Source: Nicoletella semolina (GTDB lineage: Bacteria > Pseudomonadota > Gammaproteobacteria > Enterobacterales > Pasteurellaceae). Taken from it: 64,000 bases of DNA. The translations under genes and the position numbers were made by a program. Positions 9,556-19,781 of the stretch are shown here, in pieces. The stretch is taken from positions 1 to 64,000 of the forward strand of contig NZ_SLXJ01000008.1 of the NCBI RefSeq assembly GCF_004345745.1, written 5' to 3'. The notes below the pieces were generated by a model. The model saw only the letters and a program-made list of their open reading frames with translations, had not been told where the DNA came from and searched no databases. Numbering within the stretch: the stretch's first letter is position 1; the number at the start of each line of letters is the position of its first letter.

Positions 9556-9825
9556 CTAAGGCAAAACTATTGGATAACTTAAGAAAAACAAAATAACGAC
9601 AAAGGTTATCATATATAAAATTTTCAGCGTCTGGCGAGAAATATATTGATAACAGTGGTATTTGTAAATATTCATACTCAAACTAACCAACCAAGGCGAA
9701 GAAAAACCAAACAGCAAATAAATCAGTGGTGCAATACAGCAAGCTGTTGAACCTAAGGCTTCAGCAACTAATGTAAACATTGCAACGAAAAAGGATTTAT
9801 TGGATTGCTTTTGCACGGAATTCAT
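9556..9825 (-). CDS. MerT-like inner-membrane metal transporter
   Basis: The 89-residue product is hydrophobic and contains STACCIAPLIYLLFGFSSPWL, with the vicinal cysteine pair that MerT uses to receive metal in its first helix, then two more helices. I chose the ATG at 9825, giving MNSVQKQSNKSFFV, because longer forms (to 9891) add a low-complexity, unrelated start inside the preceding gene. The 5' end overlaps the 3' end of the transglutaminase remnant by 29 bases. With the MerP-like gene it forms a two-gene metal uptake pair. Confidence 0.8.
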   Translation of the reverse strand: MNSVQKQSNKSFFVAMFTLVAEALGSTACCIAPLIYLLFGFSSPWLVSLSMNIYKYHCYQYISRQTLKILYMITFVVILFFLSYPIVLP

Positions 9826-10579
9826 AGCCAAACTCTTTTGCATTAAACGAATTAAGAGGATCACCTCCAATTTCAGCATAAGGATAACCAAAATTATTAA
9901 ACGGAGTTAATTCTAGCTGCGGATAGAGATCAAAATCCCTCCCATAATTAAACCCAACCCAATTTCCCCCCCCCCAATGACCAAACAAATAGTCAGAAAC
10001 CATCTGTGTATCAGGATCATTTATTGCTTTTCCCTCTTCTAAACGCATTTTCGCCACATCCGCCGAATCAACAGGTAGCCCGCCAAATCCAGCAAGATAA
10101 AATTCCGCACGACAATGCTGCCCCTCGTTAATATAGGCAATACCTAGCAAAGCCAAACGCAGGGGCTGAATAGATCGCTAATTTTTTGATTCCCCCTCTT
10201 TCGTTTCCACTGCCATCTTCACATTCAACAAACGTTTCTCCGCATTTTTGTCCCATTTTGCATATAACGTTTTAGCGCTATAAAGATTATTTTCCGTAAT
10301 AAACGCCACCTGATAATTTCCTTCAAACTCAAGCGATTTAACGCTTTGGTAATCATTATTAAACAGCAATGGAATCCAAAGTTGAGTCTCCCCGCTTGAA
10401 CCTTTTGGCACAACCAAATCATAAGATTGAGTTAATTCATAAAGATGGGAAGTCGTATTATGAATAGACACTATGTGGGGAACTTGAGAGTGAGGAATTT
10501 GAGAAAAAGTAGCTTCAGACGAACTTGAATAAGCCAATGTCAAAGGAATTGCAACAGATGCAATCATCAATTTTTTCAT
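9797..10579 (-). pseudogene. Transglutaminase-family exported protein, broken
   Basis: Two same-frame segments are separated by TAG at 10178-10180. The 5' part (ATG 10579, ribosome-binding site AGAAGG) has signal peptide MKKLMIASVAIPLTLA and a domain with LWIPLLFNNDYQSV and LYAKWDKNAE, like the N-terminal region of bacterial transglutaminase-like proteins. The 3' part has EGQHCRAEFYLAGFGGLPVD, then SADVAKMRLEE, and NWVGFNYGRDF, the His/Asp catalytic half of the same family. The catalytic-cysteine segment that should lie between them is absent, so there is both a stop and an internal deletion. A G10 tract (9966-9975) lies in the second half. Inferred non-functional. Confidence 0.75.
9966..9975 (-). 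repeat. Homopolymeric C10/G10 tract in a coding frame
   Basis: Ten consecutive C on the plus strand (G on the coding strand) encode the HWGGGN part of the transglutaminase-like remnant. Tracts of this length are prone to slipped-strand mispairing and switch genes on and off in Pasteurellaceae. Confidence 0.9.
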
Positions 10580-10779
10580 TTTAACCTTCTTACTTATCAA
10601 TAAACAAGCTTGTCACATGTTAGCAATATAGGCAGCCATTTTAGTGACACCTTTATCATTATTGCTGAAAAATAAACCACTTAAAATAAATCACACACGA
10701 CAAACTTGACTGAAAACAATTAGCATTTAGAATGCCCAAGTTTTATAAAATGACTTTTATTATTTATAACGGAGCGTGT

Positions 10780-12765
10780 ATGTCTCATAAAAATTCAATA
10801 TTCCGCCTTAGTTTAATTGCTACAATTGTGGTAAGTAACGTGGTCATAGCAAATCAATCCGTGAGCCAGCAACTAGATGCTGTAGAAGTTAAAGGTTCGC
10901 CCACGGTAAACCATACTCGCAATATCAGTAACTTGCGAGAATTACTTGCTACTCGTACTGATGTGAACGTAGGCGGTGGTAGTGTTTCTGCTCAGTATTT
11001 ATCTATTCGTAGTTCAGGGCAAGATCGCATTAAAATGGTTGTAGACAACACTGCGACAAATACACAATCTTGGTATCATCAGGGACGCTTCCAGCTTGAT
11101 CCTGTAATGGTGAAATCTATCAAGATCGATAAAGGCACGGGTTCTGCAAGTGCTGGTATTGGTCTCACTGATGGTGCAATTCGTGCAGAAACAGTTTCAG
11201 CAAAAGATTTACTTAATAATGGACGCTCATTCGGAACAAGAATTGGTACGGAATATAACAGTAATCAAGGTATTAATGGCAGTCTTGCACTATACGGCAG
11301 GGCTGGTAATGCCGATCTATTATTACTCGGCAGTTGGAATAAAGATAATAACTACAAAGCTGGTCAAGGTTATGTAGATGGCGTAAATAAAAATCGTCAG
11401 GTGAATAACACTGCTCGCCGACAAGGTAACTATTTAGCAAAATTCGGCTATGACATTAATGCTGATCATCGTATCAGTACGAGCTTCCGTCAAGAATCTT
11501 TCTATGGTTTCGGTCAGGATCGCTTTGAGATGACATTTAACAGCCGAGCTGGACACGCTAATACAACAAAACGGACCTATAATCTTGAATATACTGGTAA
11601 AAATATAGGCTTTGCCCGTGATCTTAATGCGAATGTTTTCCACATTCATGCGATTGACGATCGCCCAGATTATCAATCTGATAACCTGACAGGTTATCAA
11701 CGTCTTTCTAGCACAAAAACATCAGGAGCAAACTTAAATCTCACTAGTGAGATTGTCGGCGATCACCTTATTAAATATGGTGTAAATTTACATAAAGAAT
11801 CGACCGCTAGTCAGAACTCATTTGGCAGTATTAAGGGTGAAAACAAATCAGAGTATGGTTTATACGCTGAAGGCATTTGGTCTTTAGGCAAAATGGCAAC
11901 CTTAACTACTGGCTTACGTTATGACCACTACGACCTTGAAACGGCTGGCAAAGTCAATACAAATCGTGTACCACTTGTAGGTAACAGGAGAGTTTCTAAT
12001 GGCAGTATTAACCCAAGTGCTGGCTTGATTATTGATGTCACACAAAATCTTTCTCTCCACGCAAAATTGAACTACGCAGGCCGCAGCCCAATTCTTGCTT
12101 CTTCTTACACTGTTACCGATAACCGTGGTTCCATTGATAAGGCTCGAGGTTTACGCTTTGTAGATAACAACCTCAAAACCGAAAAAGTACGTTTAGCTGA
12201 AATCGGTTTTGAATGGAAACAAGCCGCCTTGACTGCGAAAGGTAGCCTATTCCAGCAAACAGTTAAAAATTTCTATGAGGTGAAAAACAGCACGATAACT
12301 AACGCTGGCGTACTAAAAACCACAGGTTATGATGCCGATATTGCTTATCAATGGAATGGTATTACAGCAAGTGCTGGCGTCGCTTATGCACAGCCAAAAA
12401 CGAGTTTCTTACTCTCTAATGATGCATTAAATGTGATTCCACAAGGTCGCCAATGGCGTACTGGCTTAGCCTACCGCTTCGAGCAACCAAGTCTAGAAAT
12501 CGGCTGGTTAGGACGCTATGCACAATCTATCGAATATAAGACCGCTAAAAGAGGCGGATCTGTTGAAACTCAAAAACGAGTCGGTTATGGCGTACACGAT
12601 TTATTCGTCAATTGGCAGCCACTAAATAAAGATAATTTTAATATTAACTTTACGGTAAAAAATGTGGCAAACAAATACTACCGTAGCCACAGTCAACGCA
12701 ATGCCCCTGTTGCACCACCAAGCCCAGGACGTGAATTTAAGTTGGGTATGAACTACAGTTTCTAA
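10780..12765 (+). CDS. FetA/FrpB-like TonB-dependent outer-membrane receptor
   Basis: The 661-residue receptor has a signal peptide, a plug domain (RNISNLRELLATRTDVNVGG, then YLSIRSSGQDRIKMVVDN) and a 22-strand barrel ending in NYSF with a terminal aromatic. The stretch WYHQGRFQLDPVMVKSIKID, then KGTGSASAGIGLTDGAI, is very close to the FetA/FrpB group, which takes up ferric siderophores or related iron complexes. The start at 10780 (MSHKNSIFRLS) is preferred over 10732 because GGAG at 10771 is correctly spaced and a signal peptide follows directly. The ligand is not determinable. A terminator follows. Confidence 0.85.
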   Translation: MSHKNSIFRLSLIATIVVSNVVIANQSVSQQLDAVEVKGSPTVNHTRNISNLRELLATRTDVNVGGGSVSAQYLSIRSSGQDRIKMVVDNTATNTQSWYHQGRFQLDPVMVKSIKIDKGTGSASAGIGLTDGAIRAETVSAKDLLNNGRSFGTRIGTEYNSNQGINGSLALYGRAGNADLLLLGSWNKDNNYKAGQGYVDGVNKNRQVNNTARRQGNYLAKFGYDINADHRISTSFRQESFYGFGQDRFEMTFNSRAGHANTTKRTYNLEYTGKNIGFARDLNANVFHIHAIDDRPDYQSDNLTGYQRLSSTKTSGANLNLTSEIVGDHLIKYGVNLHKESTASQNSFGSIKGENKSEYGLYAEGIWSLGKMATLTTGLRYDHYDLETAGKVNTNRVPLVGNRRVSNGSINPSAGLIIDVTQNLSLHAKLNYAGRSPILASSYTVTDNRGSIDKARGLRFVDNNLKTEKVRLAEIGFEWKQAALTAKGSLFQQTVKNFYEVKNSTITNAGVLKTTGYDADIAYQWNGITASAGVAYAQPKTSFLLSNDALNVIPQGRQWRTGLAYRFEQPSLEIGWLGRYAQSIEYKTAKRGGSVETQKRVGYGVHDLFVNWQPLNKDNFNINFTVKNVANKYYRSHSQRNAPVAPPSPGREFKLGMNYSF

Positions 12766-12836
12766 CCACACATGGCGATAAGAACATACAGCCACTTAAA
12801 CAACGGTTAAAAACTATTTTTAGAAAGCCAATAAAG

Positions 12837-12876
12837 TCCCTTAAGTCTTGTTTAACTCACATTTAAGGGATTTTAT
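12837..12876 (+). terminator. Terminator after the TonB-dependent receptor gene
   Basis: TCCCTTAA (12837-12844) pairs with TTAAGGGA (12863-12870), followed by TTTTATT. Confidence 0.8.
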
Positions 12877-12897
12877 TGCTTGAGGAAGAAAATGACG

Positions 12898-13497
12898 TTA
12901 TTGCTGCACACGAATCAACCTGCTGATAACTTGACCTGCTGTTTTCTCTTTAAGCATTATCCAAGCGTTAGGCAGTTCAAGAGCTGAATGCTCTCGCTCT
13001 GTCTCAAGATAAATCAACGCATTGGGTGCAAGCCAATGATTCTGAGCAAGCAGACGTAGTACATCAGGTACAAGCCCTTTGTGAAAAGGCGGATCAACAA
13101 AAATCACATCAAATGGGGCTTCAATATTTTTTTGGGCTAAAAATTGTAGCGTATCCGTTTGTATTACTTTGCCTTGATTTGTCTTCAATACGGCTAGATT
13201 TTTTTTTAACTGCTGTGCAGCGGCTGCAAATTTTTCCAAAAAAACGACCGCTTGAGCCTGACGTGATAGGGCTTCTAGCCCGAGTGAGCCACTGCCTGCA
13301 AAACAATCTAAGCAACGTGCTTGTGCAATATCCATCATCAACCAGTTAAACAGCGTTTCTTTTACCCTATCCGTTGTTGGACGTAATCCCTGTGCATTCA
13401 ATACAGGCACTTTCCTTCCACGCCAACGTCCTGCGATAATTCTGACTTCGCCTATTGAATTTGAGGAAGTTAAGACGGCGGTTTGCTTTTTTTTCAT
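12898..13497 (-). CDS. rsmD: 16S rRNA (guanine-966-N2)-methyltransferase RsmD
   Basis: The 199-residue protein has the Rossmann methyltransferase motifs of RsmD: AGRWRGRKVPV, RPTTDRVKETLFNWL, LDCFAGSGSLGLEALSR (SAM binding) and VDPPFHKG (catalytic DPPF). It modifies G966 of 16S rRNA during 30S assembly. It is divergent from ftsY across a 100-base intergenic region, the common rsmD-ftsYEX arrangement of gammaproteobacteria. Confidence 0.96.
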   Translation of the reverse strand: MKKKQTAVLTSSNSIGEVRIIAGRWRGRKVPVLNAQGLRPTTDRVKETLFNWLMMDIAQARCLDCFAGSGSLGLEALSRQAQAVVFLEKFAAAAQQLKKNLAVLKTNQGKVIQTDTLQFLAQKNIEAPFDVIFVDPPFHKGLVPDVLRLLAQNHWLAPNALIYLETEREHSALELPNAWIMLKEKTAGQVISRLIRVQQ

Positions 13498-13597
13498 AAT
13501 GGATTACTAAAATATGTGTTAAAAAATGATAAACTAATGCAAGTTTATGTCATTTTAGCTCAAAATGGCGTGTTAATTTTAATAAGAGAATAAAAAA

Positions 13598-14935
13598 ATG
13601 GCTGAAGAAAAGAAAAAAGGGTTTTGGTCTTGGCTGGGGTTCGGCAAAAATACGGAGACCATAGCAAAAGAAACGGAAACAAACGCTCAAACCTCAGCGG
13701 AAGAACCGCTACATTCTACGGATAAAAATGAAATTTTATCTCAAGAAAATATGCCTCAAAGTGAGCAGAATGAAAAACAAGCGGTTGATTTTTCACAAAA
13801 TAGTGTAAAGCAAGATCACGAAATCCAACATATAACCTCACTGCCCTATCAGACTGAAAATACTGAAGTGGATAGCAATACACAATCCAATCTTGAGATT
13901 GAAAGTACAAAAATAAACGACACACAAACACCCACAGAGACGCTGCACACCGCAGATACAGATACCAGTACTCATTCAAGAACGTATCAAGAAAAACCCA
14001 ATGAGGGTGGATTTTTTAGTCGTCTAATCAAAGGGCTAGTCAAAACCAAACAAAATATTGGCTCAGGATTTTTAGGCTTATTCCGAGGTAAAAAAATCGA
14101 TGATGAACTATTTGAAGAGCTAGAGGAACAATTGTTGGTAGCAGACTTGGGTATGCCGACGACACAGAAAATCATCAATAACCTCACTCAACACGCTAAT
14201 CGCCAGCAATTAAAAGATGCAGAATTGCTCTATCAGCGACTCAAAATTGAATTAGGTAATGTTTTAAAACCAGTGGAACAACCGCTAACAATTGAAGCAA
14301 AGAAACCGTATGTCATTCTGATGGTTGGAGTAAATGGGGTTGGGAAAACGACCACAATTGGTAAGTTAGCTCGTCAATTCCAATCTGAGGGAAAATCAGT
14401 GATGTTAGCCGCTGGCGATACTTTCCGAGCTGCCGCCGTAGAACAACTTCAGGTTTGGGGCGAACGCAACCATATCCCTGTTGTTGCACAAAGTGTGGGG
14501 GCAGATTCTGCTTCTGTGATATTTGATGCAATGCAATCTGCGGCAGCTAAAGGGGTTGATGTGTTGATTGCCGATACCGCAGGACGTTTGCAAAACAAAA
14601 ATAACTTAATGGACGAGCTGAAAAAAATTGTGCGAGTTATGAAAAAATATGATGACACTGCACCGCACGAAATTATGCTCACCCTTGATGCAGGCACGGG
14701 GCAAAACGCAATCAGTCAAACCAAACTCTTTAATGAGGCGGTTGGCTTAACAGGTATTACACTCACCAAACTTGATGGTACTGCAAAGGGCGGTGTGATT
14801 TTTGCCATTGCGGATCAATTTAATCTGCCAATCCGCTACATTGGTGTTGGTGAGAAAATTGATGACCTACGTCCATTCAATGCGAGCCAATTTATTGATG
14901 CCCTATTTGAAAACGAAGGGGAGAAAAATGATTAA
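13598..14935 (+). CDS. ftsY: Signal recognition particle receptor FtsY
   Basis: FtsY (445 residues) is the membrane-associated SRP receptor GTPase. Residues 1-140 form an acidic, variable A domain rich in E, Q, T and D, starting with the membrane-targeting MAEEKKKGFWSWLGFGK. The NG domain follows, with P-loop GVNGVGKTTT near residue 243, DTAGRLQNKNNLMDEL and TKLDGTAKGG. The A domain includes an uptake-signal core (ACAAGCGGT near 13782). Its last bases overlap ftsE by 8. Confidence 0.97.
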   Translation: MAEEKKKGFWSWLGFGKNTETIAKETETNAQTSAEEPLHSTDKNEILSQENMPQSEQNEKQAVDFSQNSVKQDHEIQHITSLPYQTENTEVDSNTQSNLEIESTKINDTQTPTETLHTADTDTSTHSRTYQEKPNEGGFFSRLIKGLVKTKQNIGSGFLGLFRGKKIDDELFEELEEQLLVADLGMPTTQKIINNLTQHANRQQLKDAELLYQRLKIELGNVLKPVEQPLTIEAKKPYVILMVGVNGVGKTTTIGKLARQFQSEGKSVMLAAGDTFRAAAVEQLQVWGERNHIPVVAQSVGADSASVIFDAMQSAAAKGVDVLIADTAGRLQNKNNLMDELKKIVRVMKKYDDTAPHEIMLTLDAGTGQNAISQTKLFNEAVGLTGITLTKLDGTAKGGVIFAIADQFNLPIRYIGVGEKIDDLRPFNASQFIDALFENEGEKND

Positions 14936-15593
14936 GTTCGATAACGTCAGTAAAGTCTACAAAGGGGGTGGTAAACCTGCATTGCAGAGTATCACGTTTC
15001 AGTTAGCAAAGGGCGGGATGGCTTATATTACGGGGCATTCTGGTGCTGGCAAAACAACTTTACTTAAACTCATTATGGGCATTGAGCGAGCCAATGGCGG
15101 ACAAATTTCATTTAATGGACACGATATCACTCGCCTTCCAGAACGAGAGCTACCATTTCTTCGGCGACACATTGGTATGGTGCATCAGAATTATCGTCTG
15201 CTAACTGATCGCTCTATTTTAGATAATGTTGCGTTACCATTGATTATTATGGGGCTAAATCAAACGACTGTCGAACGAGAAGCTCGCTTGGCTCTCACTC
15301 GAGTAGGGTTAGAAAATAAAGCGAATTTTCTGCCTTCTCATCTGTCAGGAGGGGAGCAGCAGCGAGTGGATATTGCACGAGCAATCGTGCATCGTCCTCT
15401 ATTATTACTTGCTGATGAACCTACAGGGAATTTAGATGATAAACTTTCATTTGAAATCTTCCGCCTATTTGAGGAATTTAATCAGGCTGGCACAACAGTG
15501 CTGATTGCAACACACGACACCAATATTATCACGCAACAGCCTAAGCCGTGCTTAGTGCTGGAAGAAGGTCATCTAAAAAGTGGAGAAATTTAA
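14928..15593 (+). CDS. ftsE: Cell division ATP-binding protein FtsE
   Basis: FtsE (221 residues) is the ATPase of the FtsEX complex, which links the division ring to murein hydrolase activation. Walker [11 protein letters not shown] lies near residue 36, the signature [15 protein letters not shown] near 139, and Walker [13 protein letters not shown] follows. The start at 14928 ([14 protein letters not shown]) overlaps the ftsY stop by 8 bases with GGGGAG upstream. A longer reading back to 14802 would run inside ftsY and is rejected. Confidence 0.96.
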   Translation: MIKFDNVSKVYKGGGKPALQSITFQLAKGGMAYITGHSGAGKTTLLKLIMGIERANGGQISFNGHDITRLPERELPFLRRHIGMVHQNYRLLTDRSILDNVALPLIIMGLNQTTVEREARLALTRVGLENKANFLPSHLSGGEQQRVDIARAIVHRPLLLLADEPTGNLDDKLSFEIFRLFEEFNQAGTTVLIATHDTNIITQQPKPCLVLEEGHLKSGEI

Positions 15594-15594
15594 C

Positions 15595-16509
15595 GTGTTT
15601 CGACAACGACATACACAAACACGCTACATATTGCGTTCTATCCGCCAAGACTTAATTAAACGCAAATTTGGCACATTTCTGACTATCCTTGTGATTGCAG
15701 TTTCTCTTACTATTCCGACTGTCAGTTATTTGCTATGGAAAAATACTTATCAAGCCAGTTCGCAATTCTATCCAGAACCTGAAATCACAGTATATTTACA
15801 TAAAAACCTCTCTGAGAATGATGTCAATACTGTAGTCGAGCAACTACGCAAATTTGAGGCTGACAAAATTGAGACGTTTGACTACATTTCACGACAGCAA
15901 AGTCTTGAAGAGTTTCGCTCTTGGTCTGGATTCTCCAATGCCTTGGATATTTTAGAGGATAACCCCCTTCCAGCTATCGTTACTCTCAAACCTAAAAAGG
16001 ATTTTGCGTCCTCAGACAAAATGACAATACTTCGTAATGAGCTACAAAAAATTAAAGGCGTTCAGGAGGTAAAGCTAGACAGTAATTGGTTAGATAAACT
16101 CAATTTACTGACACAGTTGATTGCACGAATTGCGATCACTGGCACATTACTGATGGTCGTTGCTGTATTTCTTGTGATTGGTAATAGTGTGCGATCTGAC
16201 GTATCCAACAGCCGCCCATCAATTGAAGTTATGCAACTTCTTGGTGCAACAAATCATTTTATTTCTCGCCCATTCTTATACATAGGAATGTTTTATGGCT
16301 TATTGGGTAGTCTACTTGCAATATTACTCAGCTATGCGATGATTCACTATTTTACTGGCATTGTCAGGTATGTTGCAGATATGCTTACTGTAAAATTTAA
16401 GGTACAAGCTTTTCATCTTAGTGAAATTCTATTTATTATCACATTCACCGTTTCACTTGGGTGGCTCTCAGCAAAATTAGCAACCAATCGCCATATTCAG
16501 AAATTATAA
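15595..16509 (+). CDS. ftsX: Cell division protein FtsX
   Basis: FtsX (304 residues) is the membrane partner of FtsE. It has four membrane helices and a large periplasmic loop (about residues 60-170, PEPEITVYLHKNLSENDV...) that contacts the hydrolase activator EnvC. The C-terminal part IEVMQLLGATNHFISRPFLY is a conserved cytoplasmic loop. GTG at 15595 is chosen because GGAGA at 15582 is well spaced; a GTG at 15580 is possible but lacks a site. It is the last gene of ftsYEX. Confidence 0.92.
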   Translation: MFRQRHTQTRYILRSIRQDLIKRKFGTFLTILVIAVSLTIPTVSYLLWKNTYQASSQFYPEPEITVYLHKNLSENDVNTVVEQLRKFEADKIETFDYISRQQSLEEFRSWSGFSNALDILEDNPLPAIVTLKPKKDFASSDKMTILRNELQKIKGVQEVKLDSNWLDKLNLLTQLIARIAITGTLLMVVAVFLVIGNSVRSDVSNSRPSIEVMQLLGATNHFISRPFLYIGMFYGLLGSLLAILLSYAMIHYFTGIVRYVADMLTVKFKVQAFHLSEILFIITFTVSLGWLSAKLATNRHIQKL

Positions 16510-16520
16510 GACATATAATA

Positions 16521-16550
16521 AAAAAACAGGCAGTCGAGTATGCTGCCTAT
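16521..16550 (-). terminator. Terminator of azoR (shared with ftsX)
   Basis: AGGCAG (16528-16533) pairs with CTGCCT (16543-16548). On the minus strand the stem is followed by GTTTTTTTA, a strong intrinsic terminator for azoR. On the plus strand only ATTTG follows, so it is weaker for ftsX. Confidence 0.72.
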
Positions 16551-16590
16551 TTGTATGAAAAATAGATCAATATAAGCCTATCGGCTATAA

Positions 16591-17178
16591 CTATAATTCT
16601 GCAATAATACGATCTAGTTGTAATTTTGCAGAATTTATTGATTTTTCGACCGCATCTGTCCCCATTCCTAGTGCTTCCGCATATACAAACTCAACATCTA
16701 CAATCCCAATAAACCCTAAAAAGGTGCTGACATAGCACTTAACTAAATCCGTAGCACGGTCTTTATGTAACCCGCCTGTAGTTAGAATAACAACGGCTTT
16801 CTTTCCTTTCACTAATCCTTCTGGCCCCTGAGATGTATAACGAAAAGTAATACCTGCACGAGCAAGATAATCAAAATAGCTTTTTAATTGTGCTGGTACA
16901 CCAAAATTATACATTGGTGCATTAACAACTAATAAGTCTGTTGTCTTTAACTCATCAATCAGCTTATTAGATAGGTCAAGTAATTCTCTTTGTTCATCTG
17001 TTTGTGGCTCAGCACGAGTAGCTGCTATGGCATTACTTTCAAAATAGGGTAAGGGCTCTTTCGTTAAATCCCGAATTGTAACATTTGCCGTCAGTTGCTT
17101 GGTAAAATAATCACTTAAAGCATTAGATTGAGAGTTTTCACCAAGAATACTTGATTTTAGAACAAGTATATTTCTCAT
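16591..17178 (-). CDS. azoR: FMN-dependent NADH:quinone oxidoreductase / azoreductase
   Basis: The 195-residue protein has the AzoR flavodoxin-like fold: ILVLKSSILGENSQSNALSD at the N-terminus (FMN phosphate loop), VVNAPMYNFGVPAQLKSYFD and VILTTGG. It reduces quinones and azo compounds with NADH and is thought to protect against thiol or quinone stress. It is a single gene with its own terminator, lying between the convergent ftsX and the L17 end of the alpha operon. A ribosome-binding site AAGGAGG precedes the ATG. Confidence 0.93.
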   Translation of the reverse strand: MRNILVLKSSILGENSQSNALSDYFTKQLTANVTIRDLTKEPLPYFESNAIAATRAEPQTDEQRELLDLSNKLIDELKTTDLLVVNAPMYNFGVPAQLKSYFDYLARAGITFRYTSQGPEGLVKGKKAVVILTTGGLHKDRATDLVKCYVSTFLGFIGIVDVEFVYAEALGMGTDAVEKSINSAKLQLDRIIAEL

Positions 17179-17228
17179 AAATTCCTCCTTAATTATTGAT
17201 GATAAAAAGTAACAAGCTATATAAAAAA

Positions 17229-17253
17229 ATAAAGCCCGGATAAATCGGGCTTT
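17229..17253 (-). terminator. Terminator of the alpha ribosomal operon
   Basis: AAAGCCCGA/TCGGGCTTT form a stem (17231-17239 with 17245-17253), and on the minus strand it is followed by ATTTTTTTAT. It lies just after rplQ. Confidence 0.85.
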
Positions 17254-17265
17254 AACCTTAGTAAA

Positions 17266-17655
17266 TTATTCTGTAACAGCTTCTTGAACTATTACTTCAG
17301 GGCGATCAACTAATTCAATGTAAGCCATTGGAGCGTTATCTCCTGTACGGAAACCACATTTCAGGATACGAGTATAACCACCCGTACGTTGGGCAAAACG
17401 TGGCCCTAATTCTTTAAATAATTTTGCAACAGTTTCAACGTTGCGAGTACGAGCAAAAGCTAAACGGCGATTAGCAACGCTATCTACTTTTGCTAAAGTA
17501 ATTAATGGTTCAACTACACGGCGTAACTCTTTCGCTTTAGGTAAAGTCGTTTTAATGATCTCATACTCAATTAAAGAACTTGCCATATTACGAAACATCG
17601 CTTGACGATGACTACTGTTACGGTTTAATTGACGTCCACTCTTACGATGGCGCAT
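17266..17655 (-). CDS. rplQ: 50S ribosomal protein L17
   Basis: The 129-residue protein begins [20 protein letters not shown], the invariant L17 N-terminus, and contains [13 protein letters not shown]17 lines the peptide exit tunnel region of the large subunit. It is the last gene of the alpha operon, after rpoA, with a terminator 13 bases downstream. Confidence 0.98.
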   Translation of the reverse strand: MRHRKSGRQLNRNSSHRQAMFRNMASSLIEYEIIKTTLPKAKELRRVVEPLITLAKVDSVANRRLAFARTRNVETVAKLFKELGPRFAQRTGGYTRILKCGFRTGDNAPMAYIELVDRPEVIVQEAVTE

Positions 17656-17691
17656 AACCTATTCCTTCTTTAGAAAATCTAATACCTAAAA

Positions 17692-18681
17692 TTAGTCTTC
17701 AGCAATACTTGCTGGAGGCCAATTCTCAAGGCGCATACCTAGTGATAAGCCACGAGAAGCAAGCACGTCCTTAATTTCGGTAAGTGATTTCTTACCTAGA
17801 TTTGGCGTCTTTAATAACTCAACTTCTGTACGCTGAACAAGATCACCGATATAGTGAATTGCCTCTGCTTTCAAACAGTTAGCTGAACGAACTGTTAACT
17901 CTAAGTCATCTACTGGACGAAGAAGAATCGGGTCAAACTCTGGTTTTTCTTCTTTCACCTCTGGTTGACGAACATCACGCAAATCAACAAATGCAGCTAA
18001 TTGTTCTGCTAAAATTGTTGCAGCACGACGAATGGCTTCTTCTGGATCTAATGTTCCATTAGTTTCCATTTCAATGACAAGCTTGTCCAAGTCTGTACGC
18101 TGTTCAACACGAGCAGCTTCCACATTATAAGAAATGCGATCAACTGGGCTAAAACGAGCATCGACTAACAAGCGGCCGATTGGACGATTATCATCTTGTG
18201 TATGTACTAGTGCAGATGCAGGTACATATCCACGACCACGTCGAACACGAATACGCATATTAATAGACGCATTGTTATCTGTTAAATGACAAATAACATG
18301 GTTAGGATTCACAATTTCAACATCGCCATCATGTACAATGTCAGCTGCAATTACAGGGCCAATTCCAGATTTCGTTAGTGTCAAAATAACATCATCTTTA
18401 TTTTGCACTTTCACCGCTAGACCTTTGAGATTTAACAGTACCTCAAGAATATCTTCTTGTACACCTTCTTTACTACTGTATTCGTGTAATACACCGTCAA
18501 TTTCAACTTCTGTAACTGCACAACCAGGCATAGACGAAAGTAAAATGCGACGTAGTGCATTACCTAAAGTGTGGCCGAAACCCCGTTCTAACGGCTCTAA
18601 GGTCACTTTTGCGTGAGTTAAACTAACTTGTTCAATACTCACTAAACGTGGCTTTAAAAATTCTGTTACAGAACCCTGCAT
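17692..18681 (-). CDS. rpoA: RNA polymerase alpha subunit
   Basis: The 329-residue protein has the N-terminal dimerisation domain ([20 protein letters not shown] near residue 30) and the C-terminal DNA- and activator-binding domain. The latter contains [20 protein letters not shown] and [20 protein letters not shown]. It assembles with beta, beta' and omega. It lies in the usual S13-S11-S4-alpha-L17 order. The linker [19 protein letters not shown] is as in other gammaproteobacteria. Confidence 0.98.
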   Translation of the reverse strand: MQGSVTEFLKPRLVSIEQVSLTHAKVTLEPLERGFGHTLGNALRRILLSSMPGCAVTEVEIDGVLHEYSSKEGVQEDILEVLLNLKGLAVKVQNKDDVILTLTKSGIGPVIAADIVHDGDVEIVNPNHVICHLTDNNASINMRIRVRRGRGYVPASALVHTQDDNRPIGRLLVDARFSPVDRISYNVEAARVEQRTDLDKLVIEMETNGTLDPEEAIRRAATILAEQLAAFVDLRDVRQPEVKEEKPEFDPILLRPVDDLELTVRSANCLKAEAIHYIGDLVQRTEVELLKTPNLGKKSLTEIKDVLASRGLSLGMRLENWPPASIAED

Positions 18682-18727
18682 TTTATCCTCTCTTTGCTGT
18701 TAAGCATCCTTAAGCTAAATAAAATTA

Positions 18728-19348
18728 TTATTTAGAGTAAAGCTCAACGATCAGATGTTCATTAATATCTGCTGATAGATCAGAACGTTCTGGAACACGC
18801 TTAAACACGCCTTCCATCTTAGTGACATCAACTTCTAACCAAGTTGGTTTCTCACGTTGGCTCGCTAATTCCAATGATGCCTTAATACGAGCTTGTTTCT
18901 TAGATTTCTCACGAACAGAAACGATATCGCCAACAGAAACCTGGAAGGAAGGAATATTAACAACACGACCGTTTACTACAACAGATTTATGACTGACTAA
19001 CTGACGTGCTTCTGCACGAGTTGCCGCAAATCCCATACGATAAACAACATTATCTAAACGACCCTCTAATAATACTAATAAGTTCTCACCAGTATTACCC
19101 TTCAAGCGATTAGCTTCTTTATAATAATTGCGGAACTGACGCTCTAAGATGCCATAAATACGTCGAACTTTTTGTTTCTCACGAAGCTGACTACCATAGT
19201 CAGATAAGCGAGGTTTACGCACACCATGCTGACCGGGTGCTGTATCAATTTTACATTTTGACTCAATCGCACGGACACCAGATTTAAGGAATAAATCTGT
19301 ACCCTCACGACGGCTTAGCTTGAGCTTAGGACCCAAATATCTTGCCAT
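18728..19348 (-). CDS. rpsD: 30S ribosomal protein S4
   Basis: The 206-residue protein starts [20 protein letters not shown] and contains the S4 RNA-binding domain ([32 protein letters not shown]). S4 initiates 30S assembly by binding 16S rRNA, and in E. coli represses translation of the alpha operon through the S13 leader. Its place between rpsK and rpoA is standard. Confidence 0.98.
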   Translation of the reverse strand: MARYLGPKLKLSRREGTDLFLKSGVRAIESKCKIDTAPGQHGVRKPRLSDYGSQLREKQKVRRIYGILERQFRNYYKEANRLKGNTGENLLVLLEGRLDNVVYRMGFAATRAEARQLVSHKSVVVNGRVVNIPSFQVSVGDIVSVREKSKKQARIKASLELASQREKPTWLEVDVTKMEGVFKRVPERSDLSADINEHLIVELYSK

Positions 19349-19376
19349 TTTCTTTCTCCAATTATTCTAACGTCAA

Positions 19377-19772
<396 letters not shown>

Positions 19773-19781
19773 TTACTCCGA

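Noticed and set aside
9826-9891. Longer N-terminus for the MerT-like protein
   Set aside because: The added 22 residues are the shifted-frame reading of the transglutaminase remnant; the ATG at 9825 gives a normal MerT-sized protein.
9797-10156. The 3' part of the transglutaminase remnant as an independent gene
   Set aside because: It is in the same frame as the 5' part, separated only by TAG, begins at TTG without a ribosome-binding site, and holds only half of the catalytic domain.
10625-10675. Fur box before the FetA-like receptor
   Set aside because: TTATCATTATT gives a good half-site, but only about 10 of 19 bases fit the full consensus; too weak to list as a feature.
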